A stretch of DNA of 37,500 nucleotides from Chrysomallon squamiferum (GCA_012295275.1 CM022669.1:16285172-16322671); one strand, 5' to 3'. Shown: positions 10,441 through 20,306, numbered from the stretch's first letter. A program made the numbers and translations. Notes: generated by a model not told the origin, from the letters alone.

Positions 10441-11993
10441 TCTTTACAGGTTTTTTTGGAATCAGTTATACGCCTGTGTATACACTCCCGTCAACAAACA
10501 TTACTAAACAACCGATTTCATACTCGTATTGATTGCTATAATTCTGTAGTTTCTTTCATCAGCGTAATGACCGTATGAAGGTAAAACGAAGACAACAATT
10601 TAAATGGGGGGGAAAACGATCACATGAATGAGATATTAAACGTTGATACTGAACATAATGTAATATATCATTAGTACGCCCACCGTTTTCAGAAAAATCG
10701 AGACAAATAAAAGTGATGACCTCAGAAAGTATGTATTTCTGTAATACGTGCGATATTATTAAGTATTACAGAGACACAATTATGTCTATATGTGTTAGAT
10801 GATATTCTAGCTGTAAACAATGTCAGGCACTATGACAACCAAATAAGCATTTGTAATAATCATGAATATGTCTAAGGTGCATCTCTACAAAATGAACATC
10901 TAAGAAGAATAAAGTAATGATCTAAATGATCAAACGAAAAGAGAACAAACCTCTATATTAAGATACACACAGAAAAACGGCCGAACGGGCACTGATACCG
11001 ATCTAATTGACACAATGGAGATACGAAAAGATTACAAACTGTACCAATTCTATTTTCATTAAATATGCAAAATCCTTTCTTTATTTCTTTACATTAATAT
11101 ATGTATGTTTACTGATGGGTGTTAGTATCTGTGTATCGGTGCGTATAAATTGTTTTTTTTTTTTTTTTTGCGTACCTGTGTTTTTATTTGTTTGCGTGTT
11201 TGTGAGCTTTGTCTGTATATACACAAGATGATTTATTTTGTTTGTTTTGTCGTTTTTTTGTAGATAGTTTATGCTACTTTGTGAATATGTAGAAATATGC
11301 AGTTCGATGGCGGATTTAATGAAACCTGATCACAATATTCAACAGTGACACCACACCCAAAAAAAATAATATATTGATGATAGATTTTATAGTAACGTTG
11401 AGTGAAGAAAATAAAAAAAGTATTACTAGCAGAAATTGAAAGTTAATAATTTTAACAATAATGTCTTTGTTTCTAAATTATATAAGACATTGAAAACAAA
11501 ATTTATGCGTTGTGATAAACAGAAAACAAAAATATTATAAATGCATACATACAATAAAATTCGTTAGCGATATTTACAAGAAGTACTTAAATACAAGAAA
11601 CCGTACACGATCTTTTTGACGCCGAAACGATTTTTGTAATGATTTCCACTGCTTAAGCCCTGAAACGAGAAACACAACACGAAAACACGCACATGCTTTC
11701 TATTTTGTTCACATAAAATATTTCATCAATAATTAGTTTACCTGACAATCTCAGCATGCGGTCTTCTCGGAGACAAAAAGCAATCAGCGAGCCAGGTGAA
11801 TTATAATAATTAAATCAACAGTAGTCTTGGTATTCCAAAATGCAGTTATTCACAGTACACCTTTTTGCAGAACGCAAAAAACACACACAAGAAGAAAGAA
11901 AGGCTAAAAAAAAAAAAAACAGTCAACAAATGATGTCCGAGCCGCACAAATTGATCTAAAACTAAGAGGCGAAATGAGCCTGTTTGTAGTAAT
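10441..11993. other. AT-rich stretch, no gene recognised
   Basis: A T17 run lies at 11153-11169, with AT-rich filler on both sides. The 74-codon frame at 11007-11231 is Phe/Cys/Val-rich around the T run. No RNA gene or repeat family is recognised. Confidence 0.6.
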
Positions 11994-12020
11994 AGCAGTA
12001 GTAGTAGTAGTAGTAGTATA
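11994..12020. repeat. (AGT)n tract
   Basis: Short AGT triplet array directly upstream of the CpG-dense block. It ends in the TATAAG word. Confidence 0.85.
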
Positions 12021-12250
12021 AGAAGTAAAAGTCGCCGTTAGCGGTGACGTCAGTCGCAAAGCCCGGTTCGTCGTCACTCGTTGGTCTGCGCTTCGACAGA
12101 CGAAGGCAGCGGTTGGGTTAGCTAGTTACTAGGTGCGTGTAATAAATCAACGATGGTGTGCTGTGGCGGTGGCGGTGGTTTCAGCCAGTTTGTCGCACGC
12201 GAAACAGGCAAATGGGTTGTGTGTAAACGTGTCGCCGCGATTTCTCCAAA
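12017..12250 (+). promoter_or_regulatory. CpG-dense block with TATA-like, CRE and initiator-like words; candidate promoter
   Basis: About 24 CpG can be counted between 12031 and 12240, in a window where CpG is otherwise sparse. TATAAG lies at 12017-12022. The full cAMP-response element TGACGTCA lies at 12045-12052 and overlaps an initiator-like TCAGTC whose A is at 12052, 35 bases after the TATA start and slightly farther than the usual spacing of about 30. Downstream is an ATG at 12153 with A at -3 and G at +4, then a possible splice donor AG|GTGTGAG at 12429/12430. These parts are collinear on the plus strand and fit a CREB-responsive promoter and first exon. Without transcript data this is a prediction. 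Confidence 0.4.
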
Positions 12251-12410
12251 GGGGGAAAAAAAAAGAAAGAAAAAAAAAAGAGTAATGTGCGGAATTATGA
12301 TAATGCGAGAAACTGATAGAGCCTCGAGGGGGAATGTGATTAATAATTGGTTGTTAGTGGTTGAAAGTGGTTTTATTTGTTTTGTCTTAACATACGTGGC
12401 ACGAATGTAG
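12153..12410 (+). CDS. Weak candidate open frame downstream of the promoter-like block
   Basis: 85 codons from an ATG in strong Kozak context (A at -3, G at +4) to a TAG. The start encodes MVCCGGGGGFSQFVARETGK: two Cys and a run of five Gly, then mixed residues, then a Lys/Arg-rich stretch produced by an A-rich tract (about residues 34-42). The last third is hydrophobic. No domain, signal peptide or family is recognised. It could be a first coding exon cut short by a splice donor, an upstream frame in a 5' untranslated region, or chance. Listed only because of its position and start context. Confidence 0.12.
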   Translation: MVCCGGGGGFSQFVARETGKWVVCKRVAAISPKGEKKRKKKKRVMCGIMIMRETDRASRGNVINNWLLVVESGFICFVLTYVARM

Positions 12411-12537
12411 GAAATATTGTGTTTTGTAGGTGTGAGTGAGTATGCGAACGTTCATTTACAACTCACAGGCAGGCTAAACGGAATGTAAGAGACCTGAAGC
12501 AGATATATATTTATGTTCATTCCATAGGGTGGGTGTG

Positions 12538-12543
<6 letters not shown>

Positions 12544-12615
<72 letters not shown>
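12544..12615. repeat. (CT)n array
   Basis: About 72 bases of pure CT, a polypyrimidine tract. It lies about 110 bases downstream of the possible splice donor described for the candidate first exon. Confidence 0.95.
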
Positions 12616-12619
<4 letters not shown>

Positions 12620-13447
12620 TTGTGATAACAGCGATAATATTGTTGATCCAGTTAATCCAGTTTACTTATGACTAATTTGGGGAATTTTTTTTTGTTTATT
12701 TGATAGAGTGTATGAGAATAAGAGTACATGCAGGGAAAAAAACATCTTCTTGTAACTAATAAATTAAGTTCCTACATTAACTTTCTGTCCTTGTCAAAGC
12801 AGAGAACATACGCATTAATTACATTAATTAATTTGTCAGACTAACATTTAACATAAAAAATAAAATTAAAAAATTTAAAAAAAAATTCTGAGGTTTAAAC
12901 AAAACAAATCATCATGATTTAATATTTTATAAACGTAACATTAAATAGAAACAAGATGTTAAAAAGAATAATAATAAATTGTCTTTTCTGTGATCGCTCA
13001 ACTTGGTCGAAATGGGGTTTAGAATTTACGGGTAGGCTAAGACCTGTGACGCTGAGGTTAGGAAGGAGTGGGACATGCTTCATAACCTGAAAATGTAGTT
13101 GTTACTATGGACAGACAATAGAAAGAGTATCTATATTCTCCAAGCCTGTCGTGACAATTCCTAATTTAAGAAAATTATGTGAGAATAAGTGCAAAAATTA
13201 GTTATAGGGTCGAACTGCAATAAATATTTATTGATGTTGCTGTTGTTACTTCTACTCCCATTGATGGTGTTGTTATCGTTGTTGGTGGTGAGGGTTTTGT
13301 TGTTATCGTTTTTGTTGGCGAGGGTTCAGCTGTTGTTGTTGTTGACGTCGTCGCTGCTGTTCTAGATTGATCTTATTTCTGGTTCAATGTTCTCTTTCGC
13401 ATTTTGACTTCTAGACGCAAACAAATAGGTAGGTTAATAACCCGATT

Positions 13448-13449
<2 letters not shown>
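12616..13449. other. AT-rich stretch with a GTT-rich segment
   Basis: AT-rich filler, then a degenerate GTT/GTC-rich segment at about 13225-13365. No supported gene. Confidence 0.6.

Positions 13450-13488
<39 letters not shown>
13450..13488. repeat. T39 homopolymer
   Basis: 39 T in a row, the longest homopolymer in the window. Read on the minus strand it could be the A tail of an old retroposed copy, but no recognisable body lies next to it. Confidence 0.95.
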
Positions 13489-13786
13489 CTATCTTACATC
13501 AGAAAAAAAAAATCACCAATTTACTTTCATCTTTCTAATTTGCCTCGGGATATAATTCAAAGGAAAGCAAACTTGTCCGTCAGGGATAGAACAAGATTTA
13601 CACTAGAGAAATCAAAAACATATACAACTAACACCTGGAAAGAAATAAGTATACATCACAATGTTAAAGTAAAAGTACGTTATGATTATGCTCAAGTTCG
13701 CTGATCTGTGAAATTACAATAACGTCTAAGTTCTAGGAATATTAGCTTTGTACTTATTATTTTAAGTAACTTATTATGTATATATA

Positions 13787-13809
13787 CACAAAAACACACA
13801 CAAACATAC

Positions 13810-13868
<59 letters not shown>

Positions 13869-13950
13869 CATACATACATACATACACACAGACAGACATC
13901 CATATACACATACTTAAATGCATATATATATATATGTTTGTATGTATATA
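13787..13950. repeat. (CA)n, (TA)n and (CATA)n compound microsatellite
   Basis: CA-rich start, then alternating TA at 13813-13864, CATA units at about 13865-13886, then CACA/GACA units and further TA. All frames here on both strands are Tyr-Ile translations of the array. Confidence 0.9.
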
Positions 13951-14093
13951 TGAGTATTATATATTACAAATATACGCAAATGCATATATGCACACTTGCG
14001 TGCACTGTGTTTTGAATAAATAAATAAATAAATATAATTTTTTGAACAAACCTTACCTATTTTTATCTCCAGCGAATAGTTGCTGTGGCCTGT

Positions 14094-14260
14094 TAAACTG
14101 TCCCATTACAATGTTTGACTATGACGTCACAAACAATGCGATGACGTTATGACAATACATTCAGAGAATGTTTAATATCGGCCATCGTTGAATTCGCTCT
14201 TTGCGATTTTTCTGGAGCATTTCTGATTTCATTCTCACATCGGTATCTAACTGGTGAGTT
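14094..14260 (+). promoter_or_regulatory. Paired CRE island followed by a splice-donor-like site
   Basis: TGACGTCA at 14122-14129 is followed by TGACGTTA at 14142-14149. Their starts are exactly 20 bp apart, about two DNA turns, so both would face the same side of the helix. About 125 bp downstream, CTG|GTGAGT at 14253/14254 matches the 5' splice-site consensus well. A promoter with a short non-coding first exon would look like this, as would a distal CREB/ATF-bound element. No TATA word is clear. Confidence 0.25.
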
Positions 14261-14284
14261 ATTTAACACGGGTTAACAATCTGA

Positions 14285-14285
<1 letters not shown>

Positions 14286-14338
<53 letters not shown>
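14286..14338. repeat. (AAT)n array
   Basis: About 53 bases of uninterrupted AAT triplets. Confidence 0.95.
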
Positions 14339-14533
14339 TTCTGGAAGTTTTTTTTTAGTCATTTTCATAAGTGAGCATGGGCCTTAAAACGAAATTTCAC
14401 AGCAACATTATTACATGTAACATTTAGACATACTTTTATCAGAGAACTGATCAGATTTGCTTGTCTTTGTCCCAGGCCTACAGTTCACTTTAGTCATGGT
14501 TAAAAACAAGTCTAAAATGTGTTTCATTTAGCT

Positions 14534-14722
14534 TTAAATTAGTGGAACCTGTCTACCAATATAAACAGTTTGCTCCACATTAATTTTGATAGGGAACCCA
14601 GAAGATTGGTAGAGTAAATGGCCTCGTCGATCGACAAATTGTGCTATTAAATTTGATTGATAGAGCCTTTTAAATAGCTTTAACAAAACGCACGATGTGT
14701 AGCAGTATATTTGTGAGATCAC
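14534..14722 (-). other. Unassigned 62-codon open frame
   Basis: A minus-strand frame of mixed composition, not a simple-repeat translation, starting MISQIYCYTSCVLLKLFKRL. No family is recognised, no splice sites are convincing at its ends, and its length is within chance expectation for AT-rich DNA. Recorded because this piece (about 14345-14745) is otherwise non-repetitive. Confidence 0.08.
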
Positions 14723-14827
14723 TTAGTAATATCTTAGTCATCGCTTAGTAATATTGTTTTATTTTATTTTATAATTAACTGTTTGTGTTCGGATATGTGT
14801 GTAGATATGTTTGTGTGTGTTTATATA

Positions 14828-15090
14828 TATATAGATAGATAGATAGACAGGTAGTTAGATAGATAGATAGATAGAAATATAGATATATGGACATTTCTAT
14901 ATACGATGCTGAATGACTGTAGATATAAAATCGTTAACTACGTAACTATAAATCAAATATAAATGACATGTAGATGTATAAAATCGTTGTATATATATAC
15001 TAAATCAAATATAAATATACATGTATGTATATATGTATGTATATATATGTGTGTATGTATATGTATGTATGTATGTATGTATGTATCTAT
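14828..15090. repeat. (TA)n, (GATA)n and (TATG)n microsatellites
   Basis: TA then GATA units at about 14828-14873, an AT-rich interval, then TATG units at about 15021-15086. The three short plus-strand frames at 15.0-15.2 kb are readings of the TATG array. Confidence 0.9.
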
Positions 15091-15433
15091 TTGTGTATCT
15101 ACAGACACTACCACACAAACACATATTTATTCCACCGTTATTTTATTCGTTGTGGTGTCTACGTAGAAAGTTTCTGTGTTCGTGTGATTTCTCAGCCCGC
15201 GGTGTCTTGCTAACGTTTGTCAGTGACAGAACTGCTTAATGATCCCGGATGTTTTGCGACAATATGAAACACTCCATTAAATCTCAGCTACAGTTTATAG
15301 CTTTGTCTGATCATTTACCTTGTCTGTTTTGTTAGCTTTTTTATTGTCGACAGTGACATAGCTTTCATGCAGATTCATCCGAGAAACAGATTGTCTCAGG
15401 ATCGGACAACATTTTGGGAATTTTTTATATGCT

Positions 15434-15442
15434 ATCTATCTG

Positions 15443-15521
<79 letters not shown>

Positions 15522-15545
15522 CTATATCTATCTATTTATCTATCT
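15434..15545. repeat. (TCTA)n array
   Basis: About 110 bases of TCTA units with very few interruptions. It gives the Tyr-Leu-Ser-Ile plus-strand frames. Confidence 0.95.
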
Positions 15546-15619
15546 CAAAAACCTGATATTATAACATTGATAAAAAAAAGAAAGAAGATTGCATCGATAT
15601 AATCAGGAACGGATAATAT

Positions 15620-15713
15620 CATTATTAGTAGTATAATTATATTATTACTGCTGTTGTTGTAACTTTTATTATTATCATGATTTTCCTCATCATTGTCATC
15701 ATCATCTTTATTT

Positions 15714-15768
<55 letters not shown>

Positions 15769-15801
15769 TTATTTTCTTTCTTTCATTCTTTCTTTCTTTG
15801 T
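15620..15801. repeat. Triplet-rich segment, (TTTA)n and (CTTT)n
   Basis: Degenerate ATT/GTT/ATC triplets are followed by a TTTA array at about 15710-15768 and CTTT units at about 15775-15800. Confidence 0.9.
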
Positions 15802-16189
15802 TTATTTACTTACATTCTAACTGATGATCACTTGATTTATTAATGTTTAAAAAATTAATATACCGCCACTTAATTCTACATTTGATCAAAACCAACAACT
15901 AATTATTCTCGTTGAACAGATGATCAATTTAAACTACCATTTCTGACTGACCTTATACGAACTCAGTATTCATTGTTTGCCAATACTATCAGACCTAACT
16001 TTCGCATAAGCTGACGCACAAGTGACGTAACGTTTAATAAATTGGCTATATTCATCCAGGTATAGCCTAATTATAACAAGGTAAATCGTTAACAAGCTGC
16101 CATATTTCTTTCTTTCCTTCTTAGCTTTTTCTTTTTCTTTTTTTTTCTTGAACAGGAAAAAAATCGATATTATCGATCACACGGAAACG

Positions 16190-16475
16190 TCCTTTAAGCT
16201 CTGGTCATACAATCAGTCTTCAGTGGGGGGGAACACGTCACGTGATCGATCTTATGAGGACACGTGATCGGAGAGTAATGAGGTTATCGGACTTGTTTGA
16301 CGTAAGGATCACTTGATTGGCCTTGTGTTGGAAACAGACTGTGACAGTTGGCCGTGTATTGCGCACTGTGTGTGGAACACTGTCGATGGAACAAGACATC
16401 TGACAGTCTCATCCGTCAGAGGTCGCGTCCGTGACGGACGTAGCTGGACCTTTATATATATTAAATGTTTCCTTT
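16190..16475 (+). promoter_or_regulatory. Paired CACGTG E-boxes in a higher-GC island
   Basis: The 10-mer CACGTGATCG occurs twice, at 16239-16248 and 16261-16270, 22 bp apart. The first sits in TCACGTGA, the M-box form preferred by MITF/TFE-type bHLH-zipper factors. A third related word, CACGTC, overlaps just upstream. Downstream are two TGACAG words, a 15-bp odd-centre palindrome CGTCCGTGACGGACG at about 16426-16440, and a TATATATA word near 16455. Overlapping 80- and 84-codon frames on opposite strands (16313-16555, 16309-16563) show no recognised domain. A regulatory element is the better guess. Confidence 0.3.
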
Positions 16476-16739
16476 CAGTTGTAGATCGTAACGTCTTTCC
16501 CAAAGCAATGACTTTTCTGTCGTTCCTAAGACTGAAAGAATCCATAATTGTATAATGTTTCAAAAGTTATCGAGGAAGACGTTTAAATCATCAAATTGTC
16601 AAATTGCTCTGTCTTTAATACAATAACTTAAAGTTGTTTTTGAAATACAAAGATATTTCTGTCGAAACTAACTTGTCTTCCTACACAGTAACCTAACAAT
16701 GTCCTGTTTAATTTATCCATTCTGCTGTGAAGTTTTGAC

Positions 16740-16979
16740 CCCGGAGACAATTGTACCTCAACCCTGACTTTCGCCTTTGATCTGAAGCCCGTTCCGGATA
16801 AGTAACTAAGCCATGTGGAAGTCCTTACCCAATATATACATTACTGTCTGTGAGAAGGTGCATATGAAAATCATTTATTGCTAATTTTTGAAATGTTAAA
16901 TAAAAAAGGAAATAAAATTTAATATAACATAACGAATGAGTCGTCACATAAAGTTTTTCTACCTTTTTTAACTTTAGGC
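16740..16979 (+). mobile_element. Dispersed repeat copy 1, possibly the 3' part of a degenerate SINE
   Basis: Positions 16842-16979 match 19477-19615 closely. Both begin TACTGTCTGTGAGAAGGTGC and share a GAGTCGTCACATAAAG word near the end, with identity fading after ACTTTA. The segment just upstream contains GACTTTCGCCTTTGATC and GGATAAGTAA. These loosely resemble the body of the common cephalopod tRNA-derived SINE as I remember it (GACTTTGCCTTT, then GATAAATTAAGTA). That upstream likeness is weak and from memory. The 138-bp match is seen directly. Confidence 0.45.
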
Positions 16980-17779
16980 ATGTCGATCTAATGTGAAAAA
17001 TATATATAGTAATATTTTATAAATGAAAATGAAATAATGGAGAAGTAGACAGATATATATATATATAACTGAATATTCTATTTAACTTGTGAATTTTCAT
17101 ACAAACTCAAGTGATCGATTTAGCATCAATGAGATGCTGGCAATGTTTTCATCGGAACATAAAGAGCATTAAGAACATTAAGAACACTAAGCATTTGGCT
17201 CGTTCACCGGATCTTGTTTACTGTTTCATATACTGGACTGAGAAAGGCCGCACTTGCACTAGAATTATTAATAAAATTCGTCTATAATTGTTTTCCCAGG
17301 ACACTTTTTTCACGAGGTTCATATATCACAGGCTAAGAAAAAAAAAATATTTTTCTAAATTCCGGAAACCTGTCTTAGCCAATCCGCAGCATATTTACTT
17401 TCCGCAACCAGTTAATTTACTTTCCGCATTTAGCAGCTTACCTGCTTTTCTGTCGTTATATATTTGCAGTTAACTTGATTGTTTAATAGCTGTTGACGTG
17501 TAGATAAACAAATTTATCTTGCCGTGTTATTTTATTCCAGTGTCACAAAGGAAATTTATTTGTTTTCCTGATTCTTTGTTTGATTTAATACCTTGTCGGT
17601 TTAACTTGTTTGTGTTTTGTATTTTTATTTAATACATCGTTTATGGGTAGGTTTATGTTTTTATTTATGTGTTTGTTTACCTCTGTTGTTTTTCTTCTGT
17701 TCTTTTCTTTTTTTCGTAAGGGAACTTATATTGTTATTATTATTTGCTTGTTACTTGTTCTTGTGCTTCTTATTCTTTT
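16980..17779. other. AT-rich single-copy-looking stretch
   Basis: A short (TA)n tract lies at about 17052-17067. A small 9-bp direct repeat (ATTAAGAAC twice) lies near 17170. The 61-codon frame at 17288-17473 has mixed residues but no recognised family. Confidence 0.55.
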
Positions 17780-17855
17780 CATCATCAACATTATTATTAC
17801 TGTTGTTGTTGTTATTATTATTACTATTATTATTGTTGTTGTTGTTGTTGCGACA
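17780..17855. repeat. (ATT)n/(GTT)n triplet array
   Basis: Imperfect ATT and GTT triplets. They account for the long plus-strand frames of Leu, Tyr/Cys or Ile/Val across 17.61-17.97 kb. Confidence 0.9.
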
Positions 17856-18284
17856 GAATTAATGAGAAGGTATGGAGTTGTTCTGAATTATCGCTATGGA
17901 GACTGGAACAGAAAAGCAACACTATTCCCTACCAGTCTAAAAATCCAAAAAGTTAATTTCTGTTCCAACTAGATTTTTTAACTCTTCAGTTCATTTTTAT
18001 ATATATATTTATTTTTTATTTTTGTTTTAACTTTCCTGTTTTCATTTAATTCCAAAATCATCTATATTTATTATATCTGTTACTGACGACAGTCAGTACT
18101 AACAATCATGCTAAATTTTTCTCTTGTTTTTTATTCCACGTTTTACTCATTTGATAAAAGAGACGATGTAGAGACGTATAATCTGTTATCAGCACTAAAC
18201 GCTGGAGAGGCCCATTAACGGTTATTGCGCGCACGTTCGATATAAAAAAAATAGTTCCACGCTATTTATTATCCATCAGATTGA

Positions 18285-18345
18285 TGCTGCTGGCTGCGAA
18301 ATCGATGCCGCAGACGTCGCCGCATGTTCACGTCTGCGGACACAT
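18285..18345. other. GC-rich perfect hairpin in AT-rich DNA
   Basis: CCGCAGACGT at 18308-18317 and its exact reverse complement ACGTCTGCGG at 18330-18339 form a 10-bp stem with a 12-nt loop. A further ATG/CAT pairing is possible outside a 3-nt bulge. The stem is 70% GC and stands out sharply. The block from about 18195 to 18350 is CpG-enriched. It could be a structured RNA element or a remnant of a repeat end. Confidence 0.6.
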
Positions 18346-18428
18346 GGCCGATAGGCTAAAGCTGGATTTACAATATCAAAATAATCTGTCTGGGAATTTT
18401 TACATCTACTAATAAAAAGAAAAAGCCA

Positions 18429-18632
18429 TCCCACGACGTAAGGATATAATGACACTAACTCTGTGAGGTGTCTGGTTTTTTTGATAGCTTGTGAGATACA
18501 CTGGTGAAAATGATACGACATTCGCAGGTATTCCACGACGTAAGGATATAATGATACTAATTGTGTGGGGTTTTGTTTTTTCTAATACTAAATCTAGCCT
18601 AGAGCTGTATCGATGAGAGTGATACAACATAA
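18429..18632. repeat. Two tandem copies of a 102-bp unit
   Basis: Copy 1 spans 18429-18530 and copy 2 18531-18632. Both start with a CCACGACGTAAGGATATAAT core, followed by similar T-rich centres and ends with TGATACRACAT. The period of 102 is a multiple of three, so the minus-strand frame at 18409-18630 reads the same LRRG-ending motif twice. That is a consequence of the duplication and not evidence for a protein. Confidence 0.85.
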
Positions 18633-18991
18633 ACCAAGTTTTTTTTTTATTTGTAAACTAGTACACTGACCGGTACACATACTGTGTGTGATGTTTTAAC
18701 GTTAGCGTTGACCTTTTTAATGGTAGGAGTTGGACCACCTACATAAATCTTCTCGTTGTAAAAAATGGCTGTGTTAACTTCCTTATATATTAGCATTAAT
18801 TTTATTTAAGAGAGATAGGTGATGTACTGTAATTTATTATTATTCGTATGTACATAACTGTTTGTTCTTTCTGACATCCAGAACTGATCAAAAAGAAACT
18901 AAAGCGGCTTATGAATATGTGGAAAGATTTCAGAAGACAGAAGGAGTCAAGAACTTTACATTTATTTAATTTATTTTATTTTATATAAACG

Positions 18992-19053
18992 AAAAATGTA
19001 AAATAATATATATATATTATTTTACATTTTTTTTTTTTTTTTTTTTTTTTTTT
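18992..19053. repeat. Perfect 40-bp AT palindrome running into a T run
   Basis: 18992-19031 is its own reverse complement: a 20-bp arm AAAAATGTAAAATAATATAT, then its complement with no spacer. T residues then continue to 19053. It can form a cruciform in DNA or a hairpin in RNA. It is AT-only apart from one G/C pair in each arm, so low-complexity origin is possible. Confidence 0.9.
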
Positions 19054-19376
19054 ATTTTTTGTTGTTGTTGTTCTGCCTGAAATCTTTAAAAAAGATTCTA
19101 AAAATTTATGTCATTTTTCTTTTCATCTGGATAGCTTTACTTTTATGTCGTTTCCTTTTGTTTTTATATCATGTCTCTGGAGACTTTGTAGAAATTTAGT
19201 AAAGTTCACATCAGATCAAACTGTGAACTACGTCGGATCTGAGAGCAAAGACCAATAACACAGGCTGACGCCATAAACAATGTTTAAGTTAATAAAATAA
19301 GAACCTTCGAGGTGAGACAGTGTAATGATGCTAGGATTCCCAGTTTGTGGTGGTTTAACCTTCCAGCCAATAGGGT

Positions 19377-19615
19377 CAAGCTATGGCTTAGTGGTTACAA
19401 GGAAAACGTGAAAATGTATTAGGTCGCATGATCAATCCTCCTATGCAAAATGCGAAATGTAAATGATATGGATTTGTACTGTCTGTGAGAAGGTGCTTAT
19501 GAAAATTATTTATTGCTAATTTTTTGAAATGTTAAATAAAACACGAATTAAAATTTAATATAATAAAACGCATGAGTCGTCACATAAAGAATTTCTATCT
19601 TATTTTACTTTAAGC
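19377..19615 (+). mobile_element. tRNA-derived SINE-like element (Pol III boxes plus shared body)
   Basis: TGGCTTAGTGG at 19384-19394 fits the Pol III A-box pattern TRGYNNARNNG exactly. GATCAATCC at 19430-19438 fits the B-box pattern GWTCRANNC exactly. Their starts are 46 bp apart, the spacing found in a tRNA gene. A short D-arm-like CTT/AAG pairing follows the A box, while the acceptor ends do not pair, as in SINEs derived from tRNAs. The body at 19477-19615 is the second copy of the 138-bp repeat at 16842-16979. No clear target-site duplication was found. A long GA array begins about 45 bp downstream. Confidence 0.5.
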
Positions 19616-19659
19616 TACCAGATATATCACATCTAAGGATAAACTGGAGAACCAAGACA

Positions 19660-19865
<206 letters not shown>

Positions 19866-20009
19866 ACAGTAGTTAACAAACACAAAACTCAAAAAAACGA
19901 AATTAAATGACAGAGAAAGTAAAATAAAAAAGAAACTGTAAGAAACATAAAATAAACAAATAAAGGAAAGCGACAGAAAAAACCCTTTAAAGAATGTTCT
20001 TTCTCAGAA

Positions 20010-20120
20010 AGAAATGTGCGTCCCATTTCACACTCTAACGGTCTATAAAGTATATGGACTGTTTATGTAGATTATTAAAAGTTATTTAAAACGTCAGGCG
20101 CATACTTGTACGTGAGACAC
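20010..20120 (+). repeat. Long inverted repeat, left arm
   Basis: The core from about 20036 to 20107 is inverted relative to 23301-23371. The longest exact block is TAACGGTCTATAAAGTATAT plus the following 20 or so bases up to GATTATT. A second exact block is CGTCAGGCGCATACTT, with a diverged centre of about 14 bases between them. Weaker similarity extends on both sides. Confidence 0.85.
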
Positions 20121-20269
20121 CAGTTCTTTGATATCGTTTCCATTACACCGTACTTTGTACAACAATCTAGTATCCTATACAATGATATTACAGCTTGTCA
20201 AGATTCAAGCTGTTTTATTTGGTCATAAATCACATACAAAGAACATAATATATCCAAATGAACACAATG

Positions 20270-20304
<35 letters not shown>
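20270..20304. repeat. A35 homopolymer
   Basis: 35 A in a row. It could be the tail of a retroposed sequence on the plus strand, but the 150 bases upstream show no recognisable element. The 71-codon frame across it is not credible. Confidence 0.95.

Positions 20305-20306
<2 letters not shown>

Noticed and set aside
20128-20304. Processed pseudogene ending in the A35 run
   Set aside because: No coding likeness upstream of the A run and no target-site duplication seen.
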